A stretch of DNA of 64,000 nucleotides from the NCBI RefSeq assembly GCF_030142155.1, contig NZ_CP126247.1:2108001-2172000 (forward strand), in the 5' to 3' direction. Shown here in pieces: positions 27,180 through 38,299 of this stretch. Both the position numbers and the translations under genes were made by a program. The DNA is from Arthrobacter sp. zg-Y820 (GTDB lineage Bacteria; Actinomycetota; Actinomycetes; Actinomycetales; Micrococcaceae). Position 1 is the first letter of the stretch. Each line of letters opens with the position of its first letter. The notes under the pieces are model-generated. The model worked only from the letters and a program-made list of their open reading frames with translations. It was not told the origin of the DNA and did not search any database.

Positions 27180-27431
27180 CTAAGCTTCGCCGGAGAAGCG
27201 CTGGATCAGGCCCAGGGCGACAATCACGGCTCCCCACGAGAGTCCCAGGATGACGGTGAAGCGGTTAAGGTTCTTTTCGGCAACCCCGGAGGAACCCATG
27301 CTGCTGGTCATGCCGCCGCCGAACATGTCCGACATGCCGCCGCCCCGCCCCTTGTGGAGCAGGATGAGCAACGTCAGCAACAGGCTGGTGATGGCAAGAA
27401 GAACCAACAGGATAATCTTCAGAATTTCCAC
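27180..27431 (-). CDS. secG: Preprotein translocase subunit SecG
   Basis: An 83-residue membrane protein with two hydrophobic segments (about 3-25 and 59-78) and the SecG loop LHKGRGGGMSDMFGGG between them. It is part of the SecYEG channel. It is the last gene of the gap-pgk-tpiA-secG unit, an order common in Gram-positive bacteria. GTG start with AAAGG 6 nt upstream. Confidence 0.95.
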   Translation of the reverse strand: MEILKIILLVLLAITSLLLTLLILLHKGRGGGMSDMFGGGMTSSMGSSGVAEKNLNRFTVILGLSWGAVIVALGLIQRFSGEA

Positions 27432-27494
27432 TTACGGCCTTTCGGGGGTGACTCATGGATTGGAGACACTGCTGCGGTGCAGGTCAGCTGCAAA

Positions 27495-28310
27495 TCAGTC
27501 GGTCACCAGGTGTTGTTCGAACCTGACAATATTAGCAAACTCGGTGACATCCAAACTGGCGCCGCCCACCAGCACGCCGTCGACGTCGCGCTGCTTCAGA
27601 ATGCTTGCCGCATTTGCTGCCTTCACGGACCCCCCGTAGAGCAGGCGGGTCTTGGCGGCAACGGCGTCGTCGTACAGGTCAGCGATTTCGCTGCGGATGG
27701 CTGCGCACATTTCCTGTGCGTCTTCGGGGCCGGCCACTTCGCCCGTGCCGATGGCCCAGATCGGTTCGTAGGCGATCACCAGGCTGGAAACCTGCTCGGC
27801 GTCAAGGCCGGCCAGGTCGTTGCGGACCTGCTCAAGGGTGTGCTCCACGTGCTGGCCCGACTGCCGGATTTCCAGCCCTTCGCCCACGCAGAGCACCGGC
27901 ACCAGGCCATTGCGGTAGGCGGCCTTGAGCTTTGCGTTCAGCAGTTCGTCGGTTTCGCCGTGGACGGTGCGGCGTTCGCTGTGGCCTACCAGGACATACT
28001 TGCAGCCCAGCTTGGACAGGAAGGCACCGGAGATGTCGCCGGTGTAGGCGCCGGAATCCTGCGGCGAGAGATCCTGTGCACCGTATTCCAGGTCAAGCTT
28101 GTCGCCCCGGATCAGGGTCTGGACGCTGCGCAGGTCGGTGAACGGCGGGAAGATCGCCGCCTCCACACGGTTGTAGTCGTGCTGCGCGTCCTTGAGCGTC
28201 CACGCCAGCTTCTGCAGGAGGGTGATGCCCTGGACATGGTCCATGTTCATCTTCCAGTTGCCCGCGATCAGCGGTGTCCGATCAAATTTGCCGTTGGTCG
28301 AGGTAGTCAT
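27495..28310 (-). CDS. tpiA: Triosephosphate isomerase
   Basis: A 271-residue TIM-barrel enzyme. [10 protein letters not shown] (substrate Lys), GHSERR (catalytic His), the catalytic Glu in [11 protein letters not shown], and the phosphate-binding [11 protein letters not shown] loop are all present. Two ATGs are adjacent; the second (28310) has better spacing (5 nt) to GGAG and is used. It follows pgk after about 110 bp. Confidence 0.96.
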   Translation of the reverse strand: MTTSTNGKFDRTPLIAGNWKMNMDHVQGITLLQKLAWTLKDAQHDYNRVEAAIFPPFTDLRSVQTLIRGDKLDLEYGAQDLSPQDSGAYTGDISGAFLSKLGCKYVLVGHSERRTVHGETDELLNAKLKAAYRNGLVPVLCVGEGLEIRQSGQHVEHTLEQVRNDLAGLDAEQVSSLVIAYEPIWAIGTGEVAGPEDAQEMCAAIRSEIADLYDDAVAAKTRLLYGGSVKAANAASILKQRDVDGVLVGGASLDVTEFANIVRFEQHLVTD

Positions 28311-28423
28311 CATCGCTCCGGTTTCTTAGGTGGTATGGGATTGGTGGGATCTGTCCGGGCGGGGAAGGGCGGACATGACAGTGCGGGCCCGCAGCCGTGA
28401 GGCAGCAGGGCCCGCACCGGATG

Positions 28424-29650
28424 TTACTGGTTGAGGACGGTCAGCCCCGGCAGTTTCTTGCCTTCGAGGTACTCCAGCGAAGCACCGCCGCCGGTGGAAA
28501 TGTGCCCGAAGTCGCTGTCGCTGAAACCGAGTTTGCGGACAGCGGCAGCGGAATCGCCGCCGCCCACCACCGAGAAGCCGTCGGAGTCCTTCAGCCCCTG
28601 CGCGATGGCGCGGGTGCCGTTGGCGAACGCGTCAAACTCGAAGACGCCCATGGGACCGTTCCAGAAAATGGTGCGGGCGGAGCGGATCTTTTCGGCGAAG
28701 GCGGCAGCGGAATCCGGGCCAATGTCCAGTCCGGTGCCGGAGGCAGCAAACCGGCTGTTCTCGATGGCGTCGGCCGGGACCACTTCGGAGTCCGCATCGG
28801 CCGCGAACCTGTCAGCAACCACGATGTCGGTGGGCAGCACGAATTCGCAGCCCATCTCCTTGGCGCGGCTGAGGTAGCCCTTGACGTTCTCGATCTGGTC
28901 CGCCTCCAGCAGCGAAGCGCCGACCTTGAAGCCCTGCGCGGCGAGGAAGGTGTACACCATGCCGCCGCCGACGAGCAGGTAGTCTGCGCGCTCCATGAGG
29001 TTCTCGATCACGGCCAGCTTGTCCGAGACCTTCGAGCCGCCGAGAACGACGACGTAGGGCTGCTCGGGGCTCTCGGTGAGCTTCTTCAGGACCTCAACCT
29101 CGGTGGTGACCAGGTCGCCCTGGTAGGCGGGCAGCACCTCGGCGATGTCGTAGACGCTGGCGTGCCTGCGGTGCACCGCACCGAAAGCATCGTCCACGTA
29201 CGATCCGCTGTTGTCCGTCAGTCCGGCAAGTTCGCGGGCCAACGCCAGGCGGTCGTCGTCGTTCTTCGACGTTTCGCGCGGATCGAACCGGATGTTCTCC
29301 AGTACCAGGACGGAGCCCGGTGCCAGCGAAGCCGCCAGCGCGTGGGCGCTTTCACCCACCACGTCGGCGGCGAACTCGACTGCGAACGGTGCGAGTTCGT
29401 CCAGCCGGTCAGCGGCGGGCTTCAGCGAGTACTTCTCCTCCGGCGCGCCCTTCGGCCGCCCCAGGTGCGCCATGACGATCACCTTGGCTCCGTGCTCCAC
29501 CAGTTTCCCGATGGTCGGGATGGACGCACGGATGCGTCCGTCGTCGGCCACCCGGCCGTTGTCCAGCGGCACATTCAGGTCCGAGCGGACCAGCACATAC
29601 CGATCATTGACGCCGTCGCTGATCAGTTCCTCGAGAGTCTTGACTGTCAT
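28424..29650 (-). CDS. pgk: Phosphoglycerate kinase
   Basis: A 408-residue two-domain kinase. N-terminal VLVRSDLNVPLDNG, the VMAHLGRPKG motif, ELAPFAVEFA, and the C-terminal nucleotide site VVGGGDSAAAVRKLG with STGGGASLEYLEG. ATG 29650 begins the conserved MTVKTLEEL N-terminus; an upstream in-frame start adds nine residues without support. Second gene of the glycolytic unit. Confidence 0.96.
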   Translation of the reverse strand: MTVKTLEELISDGVNDRYVLVRSDLNVPLDNGRVADDGRIRASIPTIGKLVEHGAKVIVMAHLGRPKGAPEEKYSLKPAADRLDELAPFAVEFAADVVGESAHALAASLAPGSVLVLENIRFDPRETSKNDDDRLALARELAGLTDNSGSYVDDAFGAVHRRHASVYDIAEVLPAYQGDLVTTEVEVLKKLTESPEQPYVVVLGGSKVSDKLAVIENLMERADYLLVGGGMVYTFLAAQGFKVGASLLEADQIENVKGYLSRAKEMGCEFVLPTDIVVADRFAADADSEVVPADAIENSRFAASGTGLDIGPDSAAAFAEKIRSARTIFWNGPMGVFEFDAFANGTRAIAQGLKDSDGFSVVGGGDSAAAVRKLGFSDSDFGHISTGGGASLEYLEGKKLPGLTVLNQ

Positions 29651-29716
29651 GTCTACCTTTACGTCCCTTGCGGGCATTGGGGGTGGGGCTGTGGATCGGT
29701 TGTGGACGGGACGTGG

Positions 29717-30965
<1,249 letters not shown>

Positions 30966-31592
30966 TTATGCCGGGAGAATCAGTCCCTGGGCGCCGGTGC
31001 GGGCGGCCTCGAAGCGGGTGGCCACATCGGCCCAGTTGACGATGTTCCAGAAGGCCTTGACGTAGTCGGCCTTCACGTTGACGTAGTCCAGGTAGAAGGC
31101 GTGCTCCCACATGTCCAGCATCAGCAGCGGAATGGTTCCGACGGGAACGTTGCCCTGCTGGTCGAAGAGCTGCTCGATCACGAGGTTCTTGCCCAGCGGC
31201 TCGTAGGCCAGCAGTGCCCAGCCGGATCCCTGCAGCGACATCGCGGCAGCGGTGAACTGGCCGCGGAAGGCGTCGAAGGAACCGAAGAAGTCATCGATGG
31301 CGGCAGCGAGCTCGCCAACCGGCTTGTCGCCGCCTTCCGGTGAGAGGTTGTTCCAGAAGATGCTGTGGTTGACGTGGCCGCCGACGTGGAAGGCCAGATC
31401 CTTGGACAGCTTCGGAATGGTTGCGAAGTCACCCTTCTCGCGGGCTTCGGCCATCTGTGCCAGTGCCGTGTTGGCGCCGGCCACGTAGGTGGCGTGGTGC
31501 TTGTCGTGATGCAGTTCCATGATGCGGGCGGAGATGTTCGGCTCCAGTGCCGCGTAATCGTACGGCAGTTCCGGCAGAGTGTATTCGTTCAC
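30966..31592 (-). CDS. sodA: Superoxide dismutase (Mn/Fe family)
   Basis: A 208-residue SOD converting superoxide to peroxide and oxygen. Metal-site regions: [12 protein letters not shown] (about 26-37), [13 protein letters not shown] (about 73-85) and the signature [14 protein letters not shown] 31592 has GAGGA 6 nt upstream and starts the conserved [18 protein letters not shown]-terminus. No signal peptide, so cytosolic. Mn versus Fe use cannot be fixed by eye. It seems to be a single-gene unit between whiA and gap. Confidence 0.95.
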   Translation of the reverse strand: MNEYTLPELPYDYAALEPNISARIMELHHDKHHATYVAGANTALAQMAEAREKGDFATIPKLSKDLAFHVGGHVNHSIFWNNLSPEGGDKPVGELAAAIDDFFGSFDAFRGQFTAAAMSLQGSGWALLAYEPLGKNLVIEQLFDQQGNVPVGTIPLLMLDMWEHAFYLDYVNVKADYVKAFWNIVNWADVATRFEAARTGAQGLILPA

Positions 31593-31708
31593 AAAATCCT
31601 CCTGATGAGTCGGAAATAGATCGGCTCGGTTATCCGGACGGCGTTTCCACCCGGAAACTTTCGGTGCCGCCAAAAGGCAGCATGCTTAGGCCATCTTATG
31701 CTTTAACG

Positions 31709-32689
31709 CTACTCGTCAAGCATCTCAGGAGTCACATTGGCCTCGGTTCCGGGGATGCCCAGCTCGGCGGCCCGCTTGTCGGCCATGGCCAGGAGCCGGC
31801 GGATGCGTCCGGCGATGGCGTCCTTGGTCATGGGCGGTTCGGCCAGGTGTCCCAGCTCGTCGAGGCTGGCCTGCTTGTGGGCCACGCGCAGCTCCCCCGC
31901 GTACCGCAGGTGCTCGGGCACGTCGTCGCCGAGGATGTCCAGCGCACGGTCCACCCGGGCTCCGGCGGCAACCGCTGCCTGCGCCGAGCGGCGGAGGTTG
32001 GCGTCGTCGAAGTTGGCGAGCCGGTTGGCGGTGGCCCGGACTTCCTTGCGCATGCGGCGCTCTTCCCAGACCATCAGGGCATCGTGGGCGCCCATGCGGG
32101 TGAGCAGGGCGGCGATGGTGTCGCCGTCGCGGATGACCACGCGGTCGATTCCGCGCACCTCGCGGGCCTTGGCGGCAATGCCGATCCGGCGGGCCGAGCC
32201 CACCAGGGCCAGGGCGGCTTCGGGGCCCGGGCAGGTCACCTCCAGCGAGGAGGAGCGGCCCGGCTCCGTCAGCGATCCATGGGCGAGGAAGGCACCGCGC
32301 CACACGGCTTCGGCGTCGGCGGCGGAGCCGTTGACCACCACTGAGGGCAGCCCGCGGACCGGACGGCCGCGGGCATCCAGGAGTCCGGTCTGGCGGGCGA
32401 GTGATTCGCCGTCCTTGACGACGCGCACCACGTAGCGGCTGCCCCTTCGCAGGCCTCCTCCGGACACCACAATGATGTCGGAGGCGTGGCCGTACACCTC
32501 GGCTATCGCGGCACGCAGCCGCCTCGCCGTGGAAGCGAGATCCACTTCGGCTTCAATAACAATGCGCCCGGAAATGATGTGCAGTCCTCCGGCAAATCGC
32601 AGCAAGGCCGATACTTCCGCTTTGCGGACGGAGGACTTTTTCACATCAAGGCGTGAAAGTTCCTCTTTTACTGCTGCGGTCAATGCCAC
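31709..32689 (-). CDS. whiA: DNA-binding protein WhiA
   Basis: A 326-residue WhiA: an N-terminal domain related to LAGLIDADG homing endonucleases ([18 protein letters not shown]...) and a C-terminal helix-turn-helix ([25 protein letters not shown]). In streptomycetes WhiA with WhiB controls sporulation septation; in other actinobacteria and Bacillus its role is broader (cell division). GTG 32689 has AGGAG about 9 nt upstream. It lies 10 bp after yvcK, as in the conserved rapZ-yvcK-whiA cluster. Confidence 0.95.
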   Translation of the reverse strand: MALTAAVKEELSRLDVKKSSVRKAEVSALLRFAGGLHIISGRIVIEAEVDLASTARRLRAAIAEVYGHASDIIVVSGGGLRRGSRYVVRVVKDGESLARQTGLLDARGRPVRGLPSVVVNGSAADAEAVWRGAFLAHGSLTEPGRSSSLEVTCPGPEAALALVGSARRIGIAAKAREVRGIDRVVIRDGDTIAALLTRMGAHDALMVWEERRMRKEVRATANRLANFDDANLRRSAQAAVAAGARVDRALDILGDDVPEHLRYAGELRVAHKQASLDELGHLAEPPMTKDAIAGRIRRLLAMADKRAAELGIPGTEANVTPEMLDE

Positions 32690-32699
32690 AAATACACTC

Positions 32700-33728
32700 C
32701 TAGTTCTCCCCAAACATATCGTGGTACGCGGTGGCCAGGCGCAACGGATCATGGATCGGCCGGCCGGTCGCTGCCCCCACCTTACCGAAAACGGGCCGCC
32801 CACCCATCTTGGCCACCGCCTCGCCGAAGGCCTCCGGATCCTCAATGACGGCCGGATCCACCAGCACGGCGTCCACCCGGAACCCGGGCGCATAGCGCTG
32901 CACCTCGGCCAGATGGTCAAGTGCCGACATGCCGGCGGTTTCCTTCGTTTCGTTGCTCAGGTTCATGGTCAGGCAGCGTTTGGCCTTCGTCCGGCAGAGT
33001 GCGCTCCGCAGTTCCGGCAGCATCAGGTGCGGCAGCACCGACGTGTACCAGGACCCCGGGCCAAGGATGACCCAGTCCGCCCGCTCGATGGCCGTGACCG
33101 CTTCGGGGCAGGCCACCGCATCAGCAGGAGTCAGCCGGACGCCGGTGACCTTGCCCCGGGCTCCGGCCGTCGCCAGCCGGGCCTGTCCGGTCACCAGTTC
33201 CAGATACTCGCCGGAGGCCGTGCGCCGCAGCACGTCGCCCTCGATGGTCAGCGGCTGCGTGGACATGGGCAGGACCTGGCCGCGGGCGCCGAGCAGCGCG
33301 CCGGCCCACTGCAGGCCGGCGACGGGATCGCCCAGCAGCTCCCACAACGTCACGATGAGCAGGTTCCCGAGGGCATGGTTGTCCAGGGAGCCCTTGACCC
33401 CCGGCCGGGACTGGAACCGGTGCTGCATGACGTCGCGCCAGGTCCGCCCCCAGTCGGTGTCGTCGCAGAGGGCAGCCAGGGCCATCCGGAGGTCGCCGGG
33501 CGGCAGCACGTCAAGCTCGTGGCGCAACCGGCCGGAGGACCCGCCGTCGTCGGCCACCGTGACCACCGCCGTCAGGTCGGTGGTCAGCAGCCGCAGCGCC
33601 GACAGTGACGCGGACAGTCCGTGGCCGCCGCCCAGGGCCACCACTGCCGGGGAACCGTCCTTGCCGCCGGCGTCCCGGGCCGCGCCGGCCTGCGGAATCA
33701 TCGGCAGCGGCCCGGTCAGGAACGTCAT
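32700..33728 (-). CDS. yvcK: YvcK/CofD-like protein (gluconeogenesis factor)
   Basis: A 342-residue Rossmann-type protein of the YvcK family. Motifs: [31 protein letters not shown] and [15 protein letters not shown]. The family binds UDP-sugars and in Bacillus and mycobacteria affects carbon flow into the cell wall. It is related to CofD but lacks a known transferase role. ATG follows the rapZ stop directly. Confidence 0.92.
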   Translation of the reverse strand: MTFLTGPLPMIPQAGAARDAGGKDGSPAVVALGGGHGLSASLSALRLLTTDLTAVVTVADDGGSSGRLRHELDVLPPGDLRMALAALCDDTDWGRTWRDVMQHRFQSRPGVKGSLDNHALGNLLIVTLWELLGDPVAGLQWAGALLGARGQVLPMSTQPLTIEGDVLRRTASGEYLELVTGQARLATAGARGKVTGVRLTPADAVACPEAVTAIERADWVILGPGSWYTSVLPHLMLPELRSALCRTKAKRCLTMNLSNETKETAGMSALDHLAEVQRYAPGFRVDAVLVDPAVIEDPEAFGEAVAKMGGRPVFGKVGAATGRPIHDPLRLATAYHDMFGEN

Positions 33729-34628
33729 CTACTCGCGCCCGAGGTCGCGGTGGTGGGCGCTGACCGTCACGTGCGGCAGCTGCGCCAGGCGCTTGGCCAG
33801 TTCCTCCGTCACCGCCACTGAGCGGTGCTTGCCGCCGGTGCAGCCGACGGCGATGGTGGCGTAGTGCTTGTTCTCCCGCCGATAGCCGTCGATGACCGGG
33901 ACCAGGGCTTCAACGTACCGGTCCAGGAAGTCCGCGGTGCCCTGGGCCTGCAGGACGTAGTCGCGGACGTCTTCGTCCAGGCCGGTGTGCGGGCGCAGCT
34001 GGGGAACCCAGTGCGGGTTGGGGATGAAACGGACGTCCGCCACATAGTTGGAATCCACCGGCAGCCCGTACTTGAACCCGAAGCTCATCACGTTCAGCCG
34101 CAGCACGATCGGCCCGGATTCGGTGAAGAGCTCGGTGATGGTGGTGGCCAGGGCGTGGACGTTCAGCTTGGAGGTGTCCACGACGACGTCGGATGATTCG
34201 CGCAGTTCCTTGACCACATCCCGCTCGGCGGCGATGCCATCCAGGATGCTGCCGTCCTCCTGCAGCGGGTGGGGGCGCCTGCCCTGCTCAAAGCGGCGCA
34301 CGAGGGTTTCATCCTCGGCGTCCAGGAACAGCAGCCGGTAGGAGACGCCGGCTGCACGGAGGCCGCTGAGGGCCTCCCTGATGTCCTTGAACAGTTCCTT
34401 GCTGCGGACGTCGATGACCACAGCCAGCTTGGGGATGGAATGCGGCATCCGGGACACCAGCTCGGTCAGGGTGCCCAGCATCAGCGGCGGCAGGTTCTCC
34501 ACCACGTACCAGCCGTGGTCCTCGAGGGCGTTGGCGGCCGTGCTGCGTCCGGCGCCGGACATGCCGGTAACCACCAGCAGCTCCGACTCGGCGGGCTTGA
34601 CCGGGGTCAGCGCGTCCTGTTCGTTCAT
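33729..34628 (-). CDS. rapZ: RapZ-like nucleotide-binding protein
   Basis: A 299-residue P-loop protein of the RapZ/YvcJ family. Walker [11 protein letters not shown] (21-30; Arg in place of the usual Lys, as common in actinobacterial members), [24 protein letters not shown], and the C-terminal [12 protein letters not shown] block. In E. coli RapZ controls glucosamine-6-phosphate synthase through small RNAs; in Gram-positives its target is less clear. ATG 34628 with AAGGAT 13 nt upstream. It is adjacent to yvcK. Confidence 0.92.
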   Translation of the reverse strand: MNEQDALTPVKPAESELLVVTGMSGAGRSTAANALEDHGWYVVENLPPLMLGTLTELVSRMPHSIPKLAVVIDVRSKELFKDIREALSGLRAAGVSYRLLFLDAEDETLVRRFEQGRRPHPLQEDGSILDGIAAERDVVKELRESSDVVVDTSKLNVHALATTITELFTESGPIVLRLNVMSFGFKYGLPVDSNYVADVRFIPNPHWVPQLRPHTGLDEDVRDYVLQAQGTADFLDRYVEALVPVIDGYRRENKHYATIAVGCTGGKHRSVAVTEELAKRLAQLPHVTVSAHHRDLGRE

Positions 34629-34747
34629 GTCCGTCGTCCCATCCTTAGGGTTCTTTTTTGGCACAGGTCTCTCCCCGTACCGGTTTCTGCTGCATTGGAG
34701 CCCGAAGCGCACCTGCTCCAGGGAAGGAAGCCGATTATCCAGCCTAG

Positions 34748-36763
34748 CTAAGTTTCCATGATTTCGCCGGTGGCCATGTTCACCGCGGGGGCGCCGGCCG
34801 AGCCGCCCTTCTCCGCGAGCTGGGCGTGGACCGACGCCGCCAGCGCCGGCCCGATGCCCGGCACCCGCTGCAGCTCCTCCGCCGAGGCACTGCGCAGCTT
34901 CTTGACCGACCCGAACTCCTTGAGCAGCGCTGCACGCTTGGCCGGTCCGAGGCCGGAAATCTCGTCCAGCAGGGAGGCGGTCATGGATTTGGCCCGCTTC
35001 TGGCGGTGGAAGGTGATGGCGAAGCGGTGTGCTTCGTCGCGGATGCGCTGGAGCAGGAACAGGGCTTCGGAGGCACGCGGCAGGATCACCGGGAAGTCGC
35101 TGTCCGGGACCCACACCTCCTCCAGCCGCTTGGCCAGGCCCACCACGTAGATGTCGGTGATGCCCAGGTCCGCCAGGGCCCGGGAGGCCGCCGCCACCTG
35201 CGGCTGGCCGCCGTCGACCACCACCAGGTTGGGCGGATAGGCGAACTTGGCCCGGGGAGCGGCGGTGAGCGTGTCCGTCAGCGGCTGGACATCGGTGCCG
35301 GTGCGTTCCGCGGGCAGCTTGGCCAGCGCCTCGGCCGCTGCGGGGTCGGCGGCCGGATCCGCGTTTTCGGCGAGGTAGTTGCGGAAACGGCGGGAGATGA
35401 CGTCGTACATGGCCGAGGTGTCATCCCGGGCCGCGTCGCCGGTGATGGAGAACTTGCGGTAGTCGGACTTCTTCGGCAGCCCGTCCTCGGCCACCACCAT
35501 GGAGGCCACCACGTTGGTGCCGGAGACGTGGGAGATGTCGTAGCACTCGATGCGCAGCAGGGCCACCGGCAGGTCCAGGGCTTCCTGCAGTTCCTGCAGC
35601 GCGGCGGAGCGGGTGGTGATGTCCCCGGCGCGGCGGCTTTTGTGCAGACGCAGGGCGTCGGCGGCGTTGCGGGCCACCGTCTCCATCAGGGCCTTCTTGT
35701 CGCCGCGCTGCGGAACACGGATGTCCACCCGGGACCCGCGCAGGCCGGAGAGCCACAGCGCCAGCTCGTCGGCGTTGGCCGGCAGCTCCGGAACCAGCAC
35801 CTGGCGGGGAATGCGGTCGGTGGAGGCTGACTCCCCGTAGACCTGCTGGATCAGGTGCTCCACGAGGTCCGAGGTGTCGGCATCCTCGACCTTCTCCACG
35901 ACCCAGCCGCGCTGGCCGCGGATCCTGCCGGCCCGAACGTGGAACACCTGGGCCGAGGCTTCAAGCTCGTCTTCCTCGAGTGCGAAGATGTCGGCGTCGG
36001 TGTCCTCGCTCAGCACCACGTTGTTGCGTTCGAAGACCTTGCGCAGGGCCGAGATGTCGTCGCGCAGCCGGGCGGCGGACTCGTAGTCCAGTTCGGCCAC
36101 GGCGGCCTGCATCTCCTTCTCCAGCGTTCCGATGAAGCGTTTGCCTTCGCCGGACATGAAGTCGCAGAGTTCGGCGGCCAGCTGGCGGTGGTCCTCCGGG
36201 CTGATCCGCCCGACGCACGGTGCCGCGCATTTGTCGATGTAGCCCAGCAGGCAGGGCCGGCCGGTGCGCTCGGCACGCTTGAAGACACCGGAACTGCAGG
36301 TGCGGACGGGAAAGACGCGCAGCAGGGTGTCGAGGGTCTCGCGGATGGCCTTGGCGGGGTAGAACGGACCGAAGTAGCGGGTGTCCTTGCGCCGGTCTCC
36401 GCGCATCACCTGCGCCCGGGGATACTTCTCCCCCATGGTGACGGCCAGGTACGGATAGGACTTGTCGTCCCGGAACATGATGTTGAACCGGGGGTTGAAT
36501 TCCTTGATCCAGGTGTACTCCAGCTGCAGCGCTTCCAGCTCGGTGCCCACCACAGTCCATTCGACGCTGGAGGCGGTGTGCACCATGGCCCGCGTCTTGG
36601 GCAGCAGGCCCCGCGGATTCGCGAAGTAGGAGTTCAGGCGGGAGCGGAGGTTCTTGGCCTTGCCGACGTAGATGACCCGTCGGTGCTCGTCACGGAAACG
36701 GTAAACGCCTGGAGCGGTGGGGATCTCCCCCGTTTTCGGCCGGTATGTTGCTGGATCTGCCAC
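34748..36763 (-). CDS. uvrC: Excinuclease ABC subunit C
   Basis: A 671-residue nuclease that cuts both sides of damaged DNA with UvrB. GIY-YIG domain at the N-terminus ([21 protein letters not shown]), UvrB-binding UVR segment (about 205-240), a Cys-rich part ([15 protein letters not shown]), RNase H-like C-terminal nuclease domain ([19 protein letters not shown]), and tandem helix-hairpin-helix at the end. GTG start with TAGGAT 6 nt upstream, so probably leaderless. First gene of the uvrC-rapZ-yvcK-whiA block. Confidence 0.97.
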   Translation of the reverse strand: MADPATYRPKTGEIPTAPGVYRFRDEHRRVIYVGKAKNLRSRLNSYFANPRGLLPKTRAMVHTASSVEWTVVGTELEALQLEYTWIKEFNPRFNIMFRDDKSYPYLAVTMGEKYPRAQVMRGDRRKDTRYFGPFYPAKAIRETLDTLLRVFPVRTCSSGVFKRAERTGRPCLLGYIDKCAAPCVGRISPEDHRQLAAELCDFMSGEGKRFIGTLEKEMQAAVAELDYESAARLRDDISALRKVFERNNVVLSEDTDADIFALEEDELEASAQVFHVRAGRIRGQRGWVVEKVEDADTSDLVEHLIQQVYGESASTDRIPRQVLVPELPANADELALWLSGLRGSRVDIRVPQRGDKKALMETVARNAADALRLHKSRRAGDITTRSAALQELQEALDLPVALLRIECYDISHVSGTNVVASMVVAEDGLPKKSDYRKFSITGDAARDDTSAMYDVISRRFRNYLAENADPAADPAAAEALAKLPAERTGTDVQPLTDTLTAAPRAKFAYPPNLVVVDGGQPQVAAASRALADLGITDIYVVGLAKRLEEVWVPDSDFPVILPRASEALFLLQRIRDEAHRFAITFHRQKRAKSMTASLLDEISGLGPAKRAALLKEFGSVKKLRSASAEELQRVPGIGPALAASVHAQLAEKGGSAGAPAVNMATGEIMET

Positions 36764-36769
36764 GTTTCC

Positions 36770-36775
36770 ATCCTA
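36770..36775 (-). promoter_or_regulatory. -10 box of uvrC
   Basis: TAGGAT with 6 nt to GTG 36763. It probably serves the whole uvrC-rapZ-yvcK-whiA unit. Confidence 0.5.
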
Positions 36776-36843
36776 CGGTTGCTGCCGGGCGCCTTTGCGC
36801 AGTCCCGGGCGGCTTTTCGCGGGGCGCTGAACCGGCTGCCGGC

Positions 36844-37512
36844 TTACCCTTCGGGCTTGCTCTGGTTGTAGCTGCCGGAGCGTTCCTGCCCGGAGAGCTC
36901 GGCAATGGCGTCCATGACGCGGTCGGTGGCCTGGCGCCGGGCGGGCAGGGCGTGGTTGGGTCCGGTCTTTTGGAAGTACAGCGGCCGGCCCACCTTCATG
37001 GTGAAATGCTGCGGTTTGATCCATTTCTTGCCCGCCGGCTGCAGGTTTTCGGTGCCGATCAGCCCCACTGGCACCACCGGCGCCCCGGAGGTCAGCGCCA
37101 GCCAGCCCACACCGGTCCGCCCGCGGTACAGCAGGCCGTCCCGGGACCGGGTGCCCTCCGGGTAGATGCCGATCCCGCTGCCCTGCTCAAGCCGGTCCAG
37201 CAGGGTTTGCAGCGCCGCCACTGACGCGGCCTGCTGGTCCCGTTCCACGGGAATGGATCCCACGCCCTCAAAAAAGGTCCGCATCGCGGCGCCCTTGACG
37301 CCGGTGCCGGTGAAGTACTCGGCCTTCGCGAAGAAGGCCACGGGGCGCGGCATCAGTGCCTGCGTGAGCACGCTGTCCAGAAACGACAGGTGGTTCGCCG
37401 CCACGATGAACGCGCCGCTGGCCGGAACATTCTCCAGGCCGATGACGGTGGGCCGGCACAGGGAAGCGATCAGGCCGCGGGTGGAGGCCCGGGTCAGGTC
37501 ATAAACGCTCAT
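36844..37512 (-). CDS. Lysophospholipid acyltransferase (PlsC-like)
   Basis: A 222-residue acyltransferase. The catalytic NHLSFLDS (H-x4-D) box is at about 40-47, followed by FFEGVGSIPVERD and the YPEGTRSRDG block. These define the 1-acylglycerol-3-phosphate acyltransferase family of membrane lipid synthesis. The C-terminus is charged. ATG 37512 overlaps the end of the HAD gene by 14 bases, which suggests coupling. The exact acceptor cannot be read from sequence. Confidence 0.9.
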   Translation of the reverse strand: MSVYDLTRASTRGLIASLCRPTVIGLENVPASGAFIVAANHLSFLDSVLTQALMPRPVAFFAKAEYFTGTGVKGAAMRTFFEGVGSIPVERDQQAASVAALQTLLDRLEQGSGIGIYPEGTRSRDGLLYRGRTGVGWLALTSGAPVVPVGLIGTENLQPAGKKWIKPQHFTMKVGRPLYFQKTGPNHALPARRQATDRVMDAIAELSGQERSGSYNQSKPEG

Positions 37513-38212
37513 GTGCGCAGGCCCTTTCCTGCACACGGAAGCTGTGCTCCGTCAGCAGCGCCGCCAGCAATTCCTCCGCCGAATCGACGACGGCGGCCGC
37601 ACCGGCCGCTGCCAGCTCGCCGTCGCCGGCAAAGCCCCAGCTGACGCCGATGCAGTCCAGGCCGTTGGCTGCTGCTCCCTCCACGTCGTGCCGGCGGTCC
37701 CCCACCATGACGGCGCGGTCATACGTGCCGGCGTGCCGGTCCAGCGCAGCCCGGATGATGGTGGTCTTGCCGTCGAGGGCCGCTGCGGCCTGCTCGTCGG
37801 CGGGTGAGCCGTGCACGGAGTCGAAGAGTTCCGAAAGTCCCTGCACGCGGAGCAGTTCCTGCGCCAGCGGTTCGGGCTTCTGGGTGGCGACGGCCACGAC
37901 GCTGCCGTCGGCGCGCAGCCGCGAGACGGCTGCCTCGATGCCCGGGTAGGGGCGGCTCTGCGCCATTCCGGTGTCCCGGTAGCCGGCGCGGTAGTGTGCG
38001 ATGACCTCATTAACGCGGGCTTCCGGAACGCCGGCGATTTCCCGCAGCGATGTCACAAGCGCAGGTCCGACCATTCGCTGGAGTTCCGCCGCCGGAGGGA
38101 CGGGCAGGCCGCTGGCGGCGAGGGCGGTGCTGATGCCGCCGGTGATGCTGCCCGCCGGATCCACCAGGGTTCCGTCAAGGTCGAAGAGCACTAAGAGCCG
38201 GGATTCTTTCAC
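37499..38212 (-). CDS. HAD-family hydrolase (phosphoglycolate phosphatase-like)
   Basis: A 237-residue HAD phosphatase. Motif I LFDLDGTLVDP lies at the N-terminus, motif II in VAVATQKP, and motifs III/IV include AVMVGDRRHDVEGA. The helical cap follows motif I, as in Gph-type phosphatases. GTG 38212 is chosen; a GTG 18 bases upstream is possible. A weak -10-like GAAACT lies 6 nt before 38212. The upstream neighbour uvrA ends in a terminator, so a new promoter is expected here. Confidence 0.85.
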   Translation of the reverse strand: MKESRLLVLFDLDGTLVDPAGSITGGISTALAASGLPVPPAAELQRMVGPALVTSLREIAGVPEARVNEVIAHYRAGYRDTGMAQSRPYPGIEAAVSRLRADGSVVAVATQKPEPLAQELLRVQGLSELFDSVHGSPADEQAAAALDGKTTIIRAALDRHAGTYDRAVMVGDRRHDVEGAAANGLDCIGVSWGFAGDGELAAAGAAAVVDSAEELLAALLTEHSFRVQERACAHERL

Positions 38213-38240
38213 CGGGACAGTTTCCCACACCTGCGGCCCG

Positions 38241-38284
38241 GTACGGAAAAAGGCATTCCCGGCGGGGAATACCTTTTTCCGTAC
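38241..38284 (-). terminator. Terminator of uvrA
   Basis: A 20-bp stem with one mismatch (starts GTACGGAAAAAGG, loop GGCG) just after uvrA. The stem contains its own A and T runs, so it could work in both directions. Confidence 0.8.
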
Positions 38285-38299
38285 GGGCGACGCAGAGAT